This document shows, one piece after another, positions 8,296 to 17,216 of a stretch of DNA of 64,000 bases. Origin of the DNA: ATZT02 sp046048135 (GTDB taxonomy: Bacteria; Actinomycetota; Actinomycetes; S36-B12; UBA5976). The DNA lies in contig JBJOGR010000050.1 in assembly GCA_046048135.1 (NCBI GenBank), forward strand, positions 1-64,000, given 5' to 3'. Each line of letters starts with the position of its first letter. Position 1 is the first letter of the stretch. Under the pieces are notes generated by a model. That model did no database searches. It was given only the letters and a program-made list of their open reading frames with translations, and had not been told where the DNA came from. The translations under genes and the position numbers were made by a program.

Positions 8296-9126
8296 ATGAG
8301 TTACCAAAGTCCGAATTTAGCAAGATCTTTATTTCGCACTAAACCTGTGCCTAATTCAAAGCAAGATCGAATTCTTGGTGCATTAATGGGGGCTGCGATT
8401 GGTGATGTAATGGGAAGTTGTTTACAAGGTAAAAGTAAGGAAGAAATTACCAGTATTTATGGAGAAAAAGGAATTACTGCTCCACCTCATGATTCATTAA
8501 TAAGTCATAACTTTCAATTAGTTCTCTTTGCAATCGATGCATTAATTGTTAATGCTAGGAAGAATAAAAAATTGAGTATAACTGAAATATCAAATTGTCT
8601 TCTTAAGGCAAGGGATGAATGGACTGAAATATTACTTAAACCAAGATTTATAGGTGATAATAAAGACAATATAAATAATATTTGTTCTAATTTTATGAAA
8701 AATCATCCATTATGGAAAGTAAAAAGGAAAAACCAAAATTACCTTCTTAATTCGAAGGCTAATCAAATAGTTCCTTTAGCAATTGCATTATTTTTATTTG
8801 CCAATGAGAGAACATCTAGAGAAGTTATTAAAGAGTTGAACAAAAAACTAGGTTTTCCAGAAGTAGATTTACAAATATCAAATGTTTTAAATCTATTTGG
8901 AGAAAGAGTAGAAGCATCGAAAGAAGTGATTTTTCATAGCATGGAGGAAATCAGAATTAAAATAAATAATTCTAAATCTCCAGCACTTGAAGGCCTTATT
9001 GGTGGATTTGAACAAGGCGCTCATTATGGAATAAAAGGATTTAAAAATCTTTGGTACTTAAGAATTGATGCAATAAATTTAATTGAACAAATGGGTTGGC
9101 AAGTTGGTCGATTTTTTGGAATTTAG
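8296..9126 (+). CDS. ADP-ribosylglycohydrolase-like protein lacking the metal-binding residues
   Basis: The N-terminus (ILGALMGAAIGDVMGS, ~21-36) is a clear ADP-ribosylglycohydrolase (DraG/ARH) opening. Family enzymes then carry a TDDT motif that binds magnesium; here the matching position reads ISHNFQLVLFA. The C-terminal D-S/T-D-S/T-G-A/I motif is replaced by NSKSPALEGLIGG. Both metal sites are therefore lost, although the fold seems retained (276 residues, near the family's usual length). ATG 8296 is preferred over GTG 8287 because AAAGGTGG lies 5 nt before it. It is likely a non-hydrolytic binding protein or pseudoenzyme. It overlaps the convergent TauE gene by 4 bp. Confidence 0.7.
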   Translation: MSYQSPNLARSLFRTKPVPNSKQDRILGALMGAAIGDVMGSCLQGKSKEEITSIYGEKGITAPPHDSLISHNFQLVLFAIDALIVNARKNKKLSITEISNCLLKARDEWTEILLKPRFIGDNKDNINNICSNFMKNHPLWKVKRKNQNYLLNSKANQIVPLAIALFLFANERTSREVIKELNKKLGFPEVDLQISNVLNLFGERVEASKEVIFHSMEEIRIKINNSKSPALEGLIGGFEQGAHYGIKGFKNLWYLRIDAINLIEQMGWQVGRFFGI

Positions 9127-9866
9127 TTTGTTTGAATAAACAAGTAAATTGCAGCAAAAGCTGCAATGAATAAAATTATAACTCTAAAAATCGAGGCATC
9201 TAATTTTTGAGCAATCCTTCCTCCTAAAACTCCACCAATTATTGAACCAAGTGCAACAGATAAAGCAAACTTCCAAACAACTAACCCAGAAAGAATAAAT
9301 ATCAATGCTGCTACTGCATTTCCGGCACCTGAACCTAGATTTTTTAACCCATTTGCTTGTTGGATGTTGGCTAATCCAGCTAAGCCATAAACTGCCAAAA
9401 GAATCACCCCTGTTCCAGCACCAAAATATCCAACATAAATTCCTGAAATGATAAATCCTGGAATAATTAATTTAAGGGATACATTTTTACTTTTTTTCGG
9501 AAATAACTTATAAACAAACGGTTGTATTGCTACCAATAATCCCGCAGTTCCAATTAAGAAAGGAACAATGAATTCAAAATTCTTTTCTGGCAATCTAAGA
9601 AGTAATAGTGCGCCAAAAAAGGAAAAGACGGGCATGAATATTACTGAAAGAAAAGCTAATTTTTTGTTTTCTAGTAACAATTTTCTGTAAGTCCAACTTC
9701 CAGCAAGCGATCCTGGAAAGACTCCAACAGCGGCCGTAACATTTGCCACTAGTGGAGAAAGTCCTAAAGCAACAAGAGTTGGAAAGACTATTAGAGTTCC
9801 TCCACCTGCAACAACATTTAAGAAACCACTTGCCATTCCTGCAAAAAGTGCAAGCAATAACTCCAT
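9123..9866 (-). CDS. TauE/SafE family anion permease
   Basis: A 247-residue protein with about eight membrane segments. The opening MELLLALFAGMASGFLNVVAGGGTLIVFPTLV has the diagnostic 'GxxxGxxxxxxGxGGGxxxxP' pattern, and the second-half copy is GYFGAGTGVILLAVY. TauE/SafE proteins move sulfite, sulfoacetate, taurine-derived or other small organic anions; the substrate here is unknown. Its ATG overlaps the stop of bioY by one base (TAATG), so the two are translationally coupled. Confidence 0.85.
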   Translation of the reverse strand: MELLLALFAGMASGFLNVVAGGGTLIVFPTLVALGLSPLVANVTAAVGVFPGSLAGSWTYRKLLLENKKLAFLSVIFMPVFSFFGALLLLRLPEKNFEFIVPFLIGTAGLLVAIQPFVYKLFPKKSKNVSLKLIIPGFIISGIYVGYFGAGTGVILLAVYGLAGLANIQQANGLKNLGSGAGNAVAALIFILSGLVVWKFALSVALGSIIGGVLGGRIAQKLDASIFRVIILFIAAFAAIYLFIQTN

Positions 9867-10444
9867 TACTTTTTAATTATTTTCCAAGTAAATGGTAATA
9901 ATGAAGCTGCTAGTAGAGCTTTTAATATGTCACCAAAAATAAAAGGAATTACTCCTTTAGAAATTCCATAAGCTAAACCATTACCGGTGTAAAAGGCTAA
10001 CCAAGTAGCACCAAAAAAATAAATCAGAAAAGTACCTATAAAGAAACCAACCAATACATTAATAAATTTACGAGTAGAAAATTGTTTTGCCACATATCCA
10101 ACAACAAAACTTGCTACCAAAAAAGCAATCAGATAACCGGTTGTCGCACCAAAAAGTGCTTCGACTCCACCTTTGTCGGATGCTAAAACTGGAAAGCCAA
10201 TTGCGGCGATAAGTAAATATAAGAATTGAGCAATTGTTGATTTGTATGGACCTATTGCTGCTGCTCCAAACAAAATTGCAAAAGTTTGCAGTGTTAAAGG
10301 CACAGGAGTAAAAGGAAGTGGAATTACAACTTGTGCGCTAATTATTGTTAAAAGCGTAAGTGCACCAATTTGTACATATGCTGAACTTCTAGATTTTTCC
10401 CAAATTGAATCAATTACGTAAGGAGAAGATATAGCTGTGCTCAA
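9866..10444 (-). CDS. bioY: Biotin transporter substrate-binding subunit BioY
   Basis: BioY is the membrane-embedded biotin-capture (S) component of ECF transporters and can act alone. The 192-residue product has six hydrophobic segments and the family pattern PLPFTPVPLTLQTFAILF (~43-60) followed by GGVEALFGATTGYLIAF. No bioM/bioN ECF module or biotin synthesis gene lies in the window, so a shared ECF module elsewhere or solitary function is implied. It leads a two-gene unit with the TauE-type permease. Confidence 0.92.
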   Translation of the reverse strand: MSTAISSPYVIDSIWEKSRSSAYVQIGALTLLTIISAQVVIPLPFTPVPLTLQTFAILFGAAAIGPYKSTIAQFLYLLIAAIGFPVLASDKGGVEALFGATTGYLIAFLVASFVVGYVAKQFSTRKFINVLVGFFIGTFLIYFFGATWLAFYTGNGLAYGISKGVIPFIFGDILKALLAASLLPFTWKIIKK

Positions 10445-10472
10445 ATTAAATCCTTTTCTAGGTGACTAGATG

Positions 10473-11411
10473 TTACCAATTAACTTCATTTTTAGAAGGA
10501 GGATTGGCGCCCTGTCTTGAGCAAGTCACACCTGATGCATGGGCACAATTCTTAAGTATGACTTCTAATTCATGCTTATTCAATTTTTTTAATTTTTGAA
10601 GTGTAGTTATTTGCTTCTCAATTAATTGAGCAAGAAAAGCTGCTGAAAAAGTGTCTCCGGCACCAATTGTGTCTTCTACTTTAATTATTTGTGCGGGAAT
10701 TTCAAATTCATTTTCGTCACTTGTAATTATCCAAGCACCATTTTTACCTCTTGTTATTATTACGATCTCAGTTCCAGTATTTATAAGTTTTCTAGCGAAT
10801 TCTTGATAATTATTAGTTTGCGCAATCCATTCAAAATCCTCATCACTAGCTTTAACAATATGAGAAATGGAACAAAGTCTTTTTGCCCTATTTCTTACGT
10901 CTTCAGATTTTTGTCCATCTAGTGGATGACGAATGTTTGGATCAAAACTAAGTAATAATTGAGTTTCTTTTCTTAATTTGGTAAACCAGTTTTCAACATG
11001 TGAAGCTCCAGGTTCTACATAAGAAGTGAGAGATCCTAAATGAACATAAGAAAAGTTACTTTGATCAAATTCAAGTTCGTTAAAGTTCCATCCAAAGTCT
11101 GATGCACCAATTAAATTAGCTTCATATTTAGCAGATCTATCATTTTGTATATAAGCTTTAATAACTGTTGAAGGTTCTTTTCCAATAACACCCAAACTTA
11201 AATTTACATTTTCACTTTCTAAATATTGTCTTATTATTGTTCCAAATTCATCACTTGAAGTTCGTGATTTCATAAAAGTATCTACGCCTAATCTTGATAA
11301 AGCAACCGCCGTGTTAGCAGGGGAGCCTCCTACAATTTTTTGTATCTGACCATCAGGAGAATGAACTACGTCAATTAAGGCTTCACCTATCACAAGTATC
11401 TTTGAATTCAT
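10473..11411 (-). CDS. PfkB-family carbohydrate kinase
   Basis: A 312-residue ribokinase-fold kinase. The N-terminal PfkB signature GGSPANTAVALSRLG (~28-42) and the C-terminal anion-hole/catalytic signature DTIGAGDTFSAAFL (~248-261, catalytic Asp in GAGD) are intact. The length and opening (ILVIGEALIDVV) fit fructokinase or 2-keto-3-deoxygluconate/ribokinase-like enzymes; substrate cannot be told. It ends 28 bp before bioY in the same direction. A role as ribokinase near the nucleoside region is possible but unsupported. Confidence 0.85.
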   Translation of the reverse strand: MNSKILVIGEALIDVVHSPDGQIQKIVGGSPANTAVALSRLGVDTFMKSRTSSDEFGTIIRQYLESENVNLSLGVIGKEPSTVIKAYIQNDRSAKYEANLIGASDFGWNFNELEFDQSNFSYVHLGSLTSYVEPGASHVENWFTKLRKETQLLLSFDPNIRHPLDGQKSEDVRNRAKRLCSISHIVKASDEDFEWIAQTNNYQEFARKLINTGTEIVIITRGKNGAWIITSDENEFEIPAQIIKVEDTIGAGDTFSAAFLAQLIEKQITTLQKLKKLNKHELEVILKNCAHASGVTCSRQGANPPSKNEVNW

Positions 11412-11437
11412 TATTTAATTATATTTAAATTAAATAA

Positions 11438-12256
11438 TTATCGTCTACGTACTTTTTGAATTACTTTGTAAATTGCTACCAGTAAGGCAAGGAGTAGTAG
11501 CCAAGGAATTACAAGTCCGATAATTGAAGTTAAATTAATAATTAAATTAAGGATTGCGTAAAAGCCTTTTTCAATTCCTTGAATAAACCCAAGTGGCTTT
11601 ACTGCGTTTAGATATTCAGGAAGATACATAGAAATATAAATTGCAGACATTTCGACTTGTTGGCTCAAATATTTCATTTGAGCATTCAAGGAATCTAATT
11701 CTGCTTGTCTTTCTGCAAGAGCGCTTTCAGCTGCTATCAGATCCGATGCATTTGTAGCACTTGTAATTAATTCCTTAAATCTTGCAATTGATGTTTCAAG
11801 AGATGAAATTCTTGCCTCAAGGTCAACCTTTTGCATAGTCACATCAGATGATGAAAGTGAGTAGTTTTCAACTTCCCCAATAGATCTTAATTTTTCAATT
11901 GCATTTTCTAATTGATCTGCAGGAACTCTTATAGTTAAATTTGCACCAGTTATTTCATTATTTCCAGGATTCTTATATATCGAAGAGTCGTCAACCTGAC
12001 CATTAAATTCTTTTGCAATTGAAGTTGCTTCATCAACTGATTTTTGTATGTCTTTTACTCGAACTCCAAGTGACGCTGTTTTTATTACTGAGCGGGTATC
12101 AACAGCAGTAGCCATTTTGTTATCCATCAAAATTTCTGTACCTGTCATGGGCATAGATGCATCGCTAGAACTTGACGAAATTGTTGAAGTAGTACCACAA
12201 GCAGAAAGAGCAAAAAATACAAATAGAGTGCCTAAAATGCTTATTCTCTTATTCAT
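11438..12256 (-). CDS. DUF4349 lipoprotein with C-terminal membrane anchor
   Basis: The 272-residue protein has a lipoprotein signal (hydrophobic run then LSAC, acylated Cys ~20), a Ser-rich linker, a beta-rich DUF4349 domain (~55-150, 'LTIRVPADQLENAIEKLRSIG'), a long coiled coil (~150-205, ARISSLETSIARFKEL onwards), and a C-terminal transmembrane helix followed by a basic tail (KVIQKVRRR). Family function is unknown; the layout suggests an envelope-anchored sensor or structural protein. Confidence 0.8.
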   Translation of the reverse strand: MNKRISILGTLFVFFALSACGTTSTISSSSSDASMPMTGTEILMDNKMATAVDTRSVIKTASLGVRVKDIQKSVDEATSIAKEFNGQVDDSSIYKNPGNNEITGANLTIRVPADQLENAIEKLRSIGEVENYSLSSSDVTMQKVDLEARISSLETSIARFKELITSATNASDLIAAESALAERQAELDSLNAQMKYLSQQVEMSAIYISMYLPEYLNAVKPLGFIQGIEKGFYAILNLIINLTSIIGLVIPWLLLLALLVAIYKVIQKVRRR

Positions 12257-12364
12257 CTAATCTCCCATGATTTTAATTAATACTTTCATTTATCATGTTT
12301 TATTGCAATTTTCACACGATAACAATCATTTAACTTTTCGATTTCATTTAGATAACTTTTTGAA

Positions 12365-12393
12365 TTGAAGTGTCTAAAACTTAACTATATGAT
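12365..12393 (+). promoter_or_regulatory. Predicted housekeeping promoter of the glycerol-3-phosphate dehydrogenase gene
   Basis: TTGAAG (12365-12370), a 17-bp spacer and TATGAT (12388-12393) form a near-consensus sigma70-type promoter. The start of transcription would fall about 12400, leaving a ~29-nt leader with GTGAGG 5 nt before the TTG start codon at 12429. The rest of the 172-bp divergent spacer is AT-rich with no further clear element. Confidence 0.6.
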
Positions 12394-12428
12394 GTATTTG
12401 TAAATATCTTCGAAAATGTGAGGCAAAC

Positions 12429-13976
12429 TTGGAGTCAAGACAGCATCACATAAGTAACCTCAAAAATAAAAAATTTCAAGTTGCAATTGTTGGAGCTGGT
12501 ATAAATGGAGCAGTCTCTGCAGCAGTTTTAGCAGCCGGGGGAGTAAAGGTCGCCTTGATTGATCGAGGTGATTTCGCTGGAGTCACAAGTCAAGAATCTT
12601 CCAATATGGTTTGGGGCGGAATTAAATATTTACAAACTTATGAAATACCTTTGGTTTGGAATTTATGTGGATCAAGAAATCATTTGCTTGATGCATTTCC
12701 AAATCGAATTAAAGCAATTTCATTTCTTGCAGCGATTGGTCCAACGGCACCTTTTGGAAGATTTCTAGGAGCCTTAGGAACAATTCTTTATTGGGCGTTG
12801 GGAAGATTCAAAACCAAACCTCCCAAAGTATATTCTCCAGAAGAAACATCTGAAGTTGAAAATCTAATTAATTCCAACGGTTTAAAAGGCGCAGTTCGAT
12901 ACGACGATGCTTTATTGATTGATAATGATGCACGTTTTGTTTGGGATTTTGTAAAAAATGCTAAAGAACATGGTGCTGCAGTTGCAAATTATGTATCAAT
13001 GCTTGATGCCAAAAATGAAGAGGGATATTGGAAACTATTTTTGAAAGATGAATTATCAAGTGAAGAATTTCAATTAAATGCAGATGTTGTTATCAATGCA
13101 GGTGGACCCTTTGGAAAGGATCTAACATCAAAGTTTCATGATCAAACTTTACATCAATTAGCTTTATCAAAAGGAATACATTTAGTTGTACCTAAATTAA
13201 CTACAAATAATCGAGTATTAGCTTTTTTTGATGACAAAGGAAGATTGTTTTACGTTATACCTATGCAAGATAGAAGTGTAATTGGCACAACAGACACAAG
13301 AGTAGAAAATCCAATCAGTGAAGTTACTGATGAAGACAGAGATTTTGTTTTAGAACAAGCAAACTGTTGCTTAAATCTAGTTAAACCTTTAACTAAAGAT
13401 GACATTATCTCGGAAAGATGTGGGGTAAGACCTCTGGTTGTTAAAGGGAAAAAAGATGTTTCAAAAATTGAATGGACAGCACTTTCAAGAAAACATGAAA
13501 TCGAAGTAAATAAAAAAAGTAAAATTATTACAATTTTTGGCGGAAAATTAACAGATTGTGTAAATGTTGGTGAAGAAGTTGTTGATTATGTAAGAAAGCT
13601 TGGGATTTCAATACCTAAAGTTAAAAAATGGTATGGCGAAGATGATCAAAAAATATTTAATACATTCGAATCTGATTTTAAACAACTAATTGGGGTAACT
13701 GAAAACGATGTTGAAGTAATAGCTCCTGCAATTTGGAGAAGACATGGAAGTGAATCATTCAAAATATTAGAAATTATGAAACAAGATCCTCAAAATCGAG
13801 TTAGAATTTTTCCCGAACTAGATTTAACATTCGCCGAAGCTCTCTTTATTGCTCAAAATGAACTGGTTCAAAAGCCTGAGGATATTTGGAGGAGAAGAAC
13901 TTCCATTGCGCTTTTGAGAACAAAAGAGGAATTGACACAGAACCCTTTAATTCAGCGAATAAATTCGTTAATTTAA
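12429..13976 (+). CDS. glpD: FAD-dependent glycerol-3-phosphate dehydrogenase
   Basis: This membrane-associated flavoenzyme oxidises sn-glycerol-3-phosphate to dihydroxyacetone phosphate and feeds electrons to quinones. The 515-residue product has the dinucleotide fold VAIVGAGINGAVSA (~18-31), the family segment FAGVTSQESSNMVWGGIKYL (~49-68), and FFDDKGRLFYVIPMQDRSVIGTTDT (in pieces, ~266-290), typical of GlpD/GlpA. The C-terminal helical domain is present. No glpK or glpF is nearby. The start is TTG, supported by GTGAGG upstream. Phospholipid-derived glycerol phosphate is a likely substrate source. Confidence 0.85.
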   Translation: MESRQHHISNLKNKKFQVAIVGAGINGAVSAAVLAAGGVKVALIDRGDFAGVTSQESSNMVWGGIKYLQTYEIPLVWNLCGSRNHLLDAFPNRIKAISFLAAIGPTAPFGRFLGALGTILYWALGRFKTKPPKVYSPEETSEVENLINSNGLKGAVRYDDALLIDNDARFVWDFVKNAKEHGAAVANYVSMLDAKNEEGYWKLFLKDELSSEEFQLNADVVINAGGPFGKDLTSKFHDQTLHQLALSKGIHLVVPKLTTNNRVLAFFDDKGRLFYVIPMQDRSVIGTTDTRVENPISEVTDEDRDFVLEQANCCLNLVKPLTKDDIISERCGVRPLVVKGKKDVSKIEWTALSRKHEIEVNKKSKIITIFGGKLTDCVNVGEEVVDYVRKLGISIPKVKKWYGEDDQKIFNTFESDFKQLIGVTENDVEVIAPAIWRRHGSESFKILEIMKQDPQNRVRIFPELDLTFAEALFIAQNELVQKPEDIWRRRTSIALLRTKEELTQNPLIQRINSLI

Positions 13977-14023
13977 GTATTGGGTATAAATTTCAAAGAT
14001 AAAGAGCGTAGTCTTAGATAACT

Positions 14024-14416
14024 ATGACAAATATTGACTGGCAATTGTTAAGAAGCCAAGCAAAGATAGCCCAACAAAATGCTTACGCAAACTACTCAAA
14101 TTTTCCAGTTGGCGCAGCAGCCTTAGTTGACGACGGAAGAATTGTTACAGGATGCAATGTTGAAAATGCATCTTATGGTTTAACTCTTTGTGCTGAATGT
14201 GGTTTAGTTTCTCAACTTGCACTAACTGGTGGCGGAAGATTGATTGCTTTTTCGTGTGTCGGACCAGAGCCAGGAATTTTATTACCTTGTGGCAGATGTA
14301 GACAATTACTTCAAGAACATGGCGGCGGTGAGTTAATGATTGACCATAATGATGGACCAAAAAAATTGAGTGAATTATTACCCGACGCATTTGATGGAAG
14401 TCATTTACACAAATAA
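14024..14416 (+). CDS. cdd: Cytidine deaminase
   Basis: Cdd hydrolyses cytidine and deoxycytidine to uridine and deoxyuridine. The 130-residue protein is the small homotetrameric type: substrate loop NYSNFPVGAAA, catalytic motif CNVENASYG ... CAE (Zn ligand Cys and catalytic Glu), and PCGRCRQ (two Zn ligand cysteines). It opens the nucleoside cluster; its stop overlaps the start of the next phosphorylase (TAATG), so translation is probably coupled. A TAGTCT -10-like hexamer lies 9 nt before the ATG. Confidence 0.95.
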   Translation: MTNIDWQLLRSQAKIAQQNAYANYSNFPVGAAALVDDGRIVTGCNVENASYGLTLCAECGLVSQLALTGGGRLIAFSCVGPEPGILLPCGRCRQLLQEHGGGELMIDHNDGPKKLSELLPDAFDGSHLHK

Positions 14417-15159
14417 TGAAATCACCATTAGGAATAATTGCAGGAACTGGTTTTTATTCACTTTCTCCATTAGAAAATAGCGAAGTTAAAGTTATTGAAA
14501 CTAAATATGGTTCTGCTCAAGTTACACATGGAACTTGGCATGGTCGCGAAACTTATTTTTTAACAAGACATGGAGTAAAACATTCTGTTCCGCCACATAA
14601 AATAAATTACCGAGCAAATATTCAAGCATTGTTTGATTTGGGTGTAAAAGAAATCTTGGCAGTAAATGTTTGTGGCGGACTTGATGAAAAAGTTCCGGTT
14701 GGTGGCTTTCAAGTTGTGAATGATTTTATTGATTTCACGAAAAATAGGATTTTAACATTTTATGATGGTGAAGATGGCGTTAATCACATAGATATGAATG
14801 AACCATACGATCAAGATTTGATAAAAGTCTTGTTACAAGCAGGAAGTAATTTAAATATAGAAATTTCTGATGGCGGTATTTATGGTGGTTTTGAGGGACC
14901 AAGATTTGAAACAAAAGCAGAAATTCAAATGGCAAAACAATTTGGGGTGACCATGGTTGGAATGACAGGTGTACCTGAAGTCGTTTTAGCAGTAGAAAAA
15001 GGAATTAAATATGCTGCGATTTGTATAGTGGCAAATCCTGGTGCTGGTTTAAGTAACGAAATAATTACTATGGAAGATGTTCAAAAAGTTGTTTCGGATT
15101 CTGCAAAAACAGTTGTAAAGATTCTGGATGAAGCAGTAAAAATATTGGTAGAAAAGTAA
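14416..15159 (+). CDS. MTAP/PNP-family phosphorylase, probable 6-oxopurine (methylthioinosine) type
   Basis: A 247-residue member of the 5'-methylthioadenosine phosphorylase branch of the PNP family: GTGFYSL phosphate loop near the N-terminus, RHGVKHSVPPHKINYRAN (~54-71), GPRFETKAEI, and MVGMTGVPEVVLA. The base-contact residue after 'VAN' (about residue 200, in CIVANPGAG) is Asn, as in 6-oxopurine enzymes (PNP, methylthioinosine phosphorylase), not the Asp of adenine-specific MTAP. Together with the downstream MTA/SAH-type deaminase this suggests phosphorolysis of methylthioinosine (or inosine/guanosine) rather than MTA itself. The next gene starts immediately after the stop codon. Confidence 0.75.
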   Translation: MKSPLGIIAGTGFYSLSPLENSEVKVIETKYGSAQVTHGTWHGRETYFLTRHGVKHSVPPHKINYRANIQALFDLGVKEILAVNVCGGLDEKVPVGGFQVVNDFIDFTKNRILTFYDGEDGVNHIDMNEPYDQDLIKVLLQAGSNLNIEISDGGIYGGFEGPRFETKAEIQMAKQFGVTMVGMTGVPEVVLAVEKGIKYAAICIVANPGAGLSNEIITMEDVQKVVSDSAKTVVKILDEAVKILVEK

Positions 15160-16467
15160 ATGAGTCAAAAAGTAGATTTAATCCTTCATAATATTCAAAT
15201 AGCTTTAACCGTAAATAAAACTTCTGAAGTACTAAAAAATATAAGTATCATAATTAAAGGCAAAAAAATTGTTAACATTATTTCATCTGATCAGACTCAA
15301 TCATTTGAATCTGAAAAAATTATTGATTGTTCAAATCATTTAGTAATGCCCGGTTTAATCAATACCCACACGCATACCCCAATGACTCTTTTACGAGGAA
15401 TTGCAGAAGATGTTGATTTGCAAGGATTCTTAGAAAAAGTTTGGGCTGAAGAAGCAAGAATTATGAATGAAAAGGGAACTTATATTGGTGCAAAGTTAGG
15501 AGCTTTAGAAGCTTTGTTAGGCGGAACTACTTGCACTCTTGATATGTATTTACATCCCCATATGGCACACAAAGGTGCAGTAGAAGTTGGTTTAAGACAT
15601 GCAATAGGCCCAGTATTTTTTGATTTTGAAGGCCCGGATGGATTGAATTGGGATAAAAGAATTGAGTATCTACAAAATTGGAAAAAAGTAATTGACGAAA
15701 TTGGTGGAGAATATATTCCTTTAGTTGCTCAACCACATTCCACTTATACGGTCTCTCCAGAAAATTTAGAGCAAGTGGCCAAAATTTCGAAAGAAATAGG
15801 TGCCATTTTTAACACTCATATTTCTGAAAATCAAAAAGAAAACGATGATGTATTTAGTAAATATCAAAAAACTCCTACAAAAGTTCTTGAAGATATTAAA
15901 GCCTTAGATAATGCCGTTTTTGCTCACGCAGTAAAAATAAATGACGAAGATAGAGAAATAATTGCAAAAAATAAAGTTAGTTTATGTCATTGTCCTGGTT
16001 CAAATTCAAAACTAGCTAGCGGAGCATTTGATTGGAAGAAAGCCAAAGAAAAAGGTATTAATGTTTCACTTGGAACAGATGGTTGTTCGTCTAGTAATGA
16101 TTTAGATATGTTTAATGTAATGAGACAAGCTGCAAATTTAGCAAAACTAATAAATGAGGATCCGGCTGCAATATCTGTTTCTGAAGTAGTACGAGCAGCA
16201 ACTATAAATGGAGCAAAAACTTTAGGTTTAGAAGATCGAATTGGAAGTATTGAAGTTGGCAAAGAAGCAGATTTAATTGTTTTGGATTTGAATCAGCCCC
16301 ATTTGGTTCCAATAGGAGATCCCCATGCCTTAATTGTTTATGCAGCAGGAAGATCCGATGTGGTTCATGTTTTGGTTGCAGGAGATCCTGTAATAATTGA
16401 TAGGTTACCAACCAAAGTTGATAAAGATTACATCTTGACTGAAGCAAGAAATCATATTGCTAAATGA
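15160..16467 (+). CDS. mtaD: Amidohydrolase, probable 5'-methylthioadenosine/S-adenosylhomocysteine deaminase
   Basis: A 435-residue metal-dependent amidohydrolase with the MtaD/Atz/guanine deaminase architecture. Metal and catalytic residues visible: HTHTPMTLLRG (HxH), QPHSTYTVS (His), THISEN (His-Glu pair), HCPGSNSKLASG and LGTDGCSSSNDLDMF (metal Asp and catalytic neighbours). The 'GSNSKLASG' and 'TDGxxSxNxLDMF' patterns are characteristic of MTA/SAH deaminases. It probably removes the 6-amino group of MTA, SAH or related adenosines. It starts at the base after the phosphorylase stop and overlaps the SDR start by 4 bp. Substrate identity is inferred from family and context. Confidence 0.75.
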   Translation: MSQKVDLILHNIQIALTVNKTSEVLKNISIIIKGKKIVNIISSDQTQSFESEKIIDCSNHLVMPGLINTHTHTPMTLLRGIAEDVDLQGFLEKVWAEEARIMNEKGTYIGAKLGALEALLGGTTCTLDMYLHPHMAHKGAVEVGLRHAIGPVFFDFEGPDGLNWDKRIEYLQNWKKVIDEIGGEYIPLVAQPHSTYTVSPENLEQVAKISKEIGAIFNTHISENQKENDDVFSKYQKTPTKVLEDIKALDNAVFAHAVKINDEDREIIAKNKVSLCHCPGSNSKLASGAFDWKKAKEKGINVSLGTDGCSSSNDLDMFNVMRQAANLAKLINEDPAAISVSEVVRAATINGAKTLGLEDRIGSIEVGKEADLIVLDLNQPHLVPIGDPHALIVYAAGRSDVVHVLVAGDPVIIDRLPTKVDKDYILTEARNHIAK

Positions 16468-17216
16468 AAAAGTTTCATAACAAAACAGCACTTGTCACAG
16501 GCGCAACATCTGGTTTAGGTAAAGAAATCTGCCAAAATTTAGCAGAAAATGGGGCAAATATTGTTATTCATTTTAATAAAAATAAAAAAGAGGCAGAAAT
16601 TTTAGCTAACGAAGTTAACTCATTTGGTGTTGAATCATTTTTAATCCAAGAAAATTTTTCTCACGGTGATCTAGATGAAGTTTGTTCAAAATTTATTCAG
16701 AATATAACATCTGATTTTAAATCTATTGACTATTTAGTTAATAATGCTGCCGATCAATCTCTAGATCCAACCGATCCGATGGATGAAACAATATTGAATT
16801 CCATCATGATGACAAATGTTTTTGCTCCGCAAGCATTAGTTAAAGCTTGCTTAAATCAATTTCAAGAAAATTCTGCAATTGTGAATATTACTTCTATTGA
16901 AGCTAATTTCCCTTTCCCAAATCATTCACTTTATGCTGCGAGTAAAGCAGCGCTTACTCGTTACACAGAACTTGCATCAATTGAATTAGCAGAAAGAAAA
17001 GTAAGGTGCAATGCTGTTGCACCAGGTCTTATTTATAGAGAAGGTTTAGAAAAATCTTGGCCAGAAGGTTTTAAGAATTGGGTTGAGAAAGCACCATTAA
17101 AGAGACCTGTGACAGCCAGTGAAGTTGCAAAAACTGTGACATTTCTTTTGAGTGATGATGCATCAGGCATAACAGGAGTTTCTGTTACCGTTGACGGTGG
17201 TTGGAGTGTGGCATGA
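16464..17216 (+). CDS. Short-chain dehydrogenase/reductase (pteridine-reductase-like)
   Basis: A 250-residue classical SDR: cofactor motif TGATSGLG (~12-19), NNAA (~90-93), catalytic Ser in VNITS (~140), and YAASK (~155-159). The C-terminal GITGVSVTVDGGWS is standard. The N-terminal half (IVIHFNKNKKEAE) has the His-Phe-Asn pattern of NADPH-dependent FolM/PTR1-like enzymes. It overlaps mtaD by 4 bp and deoA by 4 bp, so it belongs to the nucleoside operon, but its role there is unknown. Confidence 0.8.
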   Translation: MKKFHNKTALVTGATSGLGKEICQNLAENGANIVIHFNKNKKEAEILANEVNSFGVESFLIQENFSHGDLDEVCSKFIQNITSDFKSIDYLVNNAADQSLDPTDPMDETILNSIMMTNVFAPQALVKACLNQFQENSAIVNITSIEANFPFPNHSLYAASKAALTRYTELASIELAERKVRCNAVAPGLIYREGLEKSWPEGFKNWVEKAPLKRPVTASEVAKTVTFLLSDDASGITGVSVTVDGGWSVA

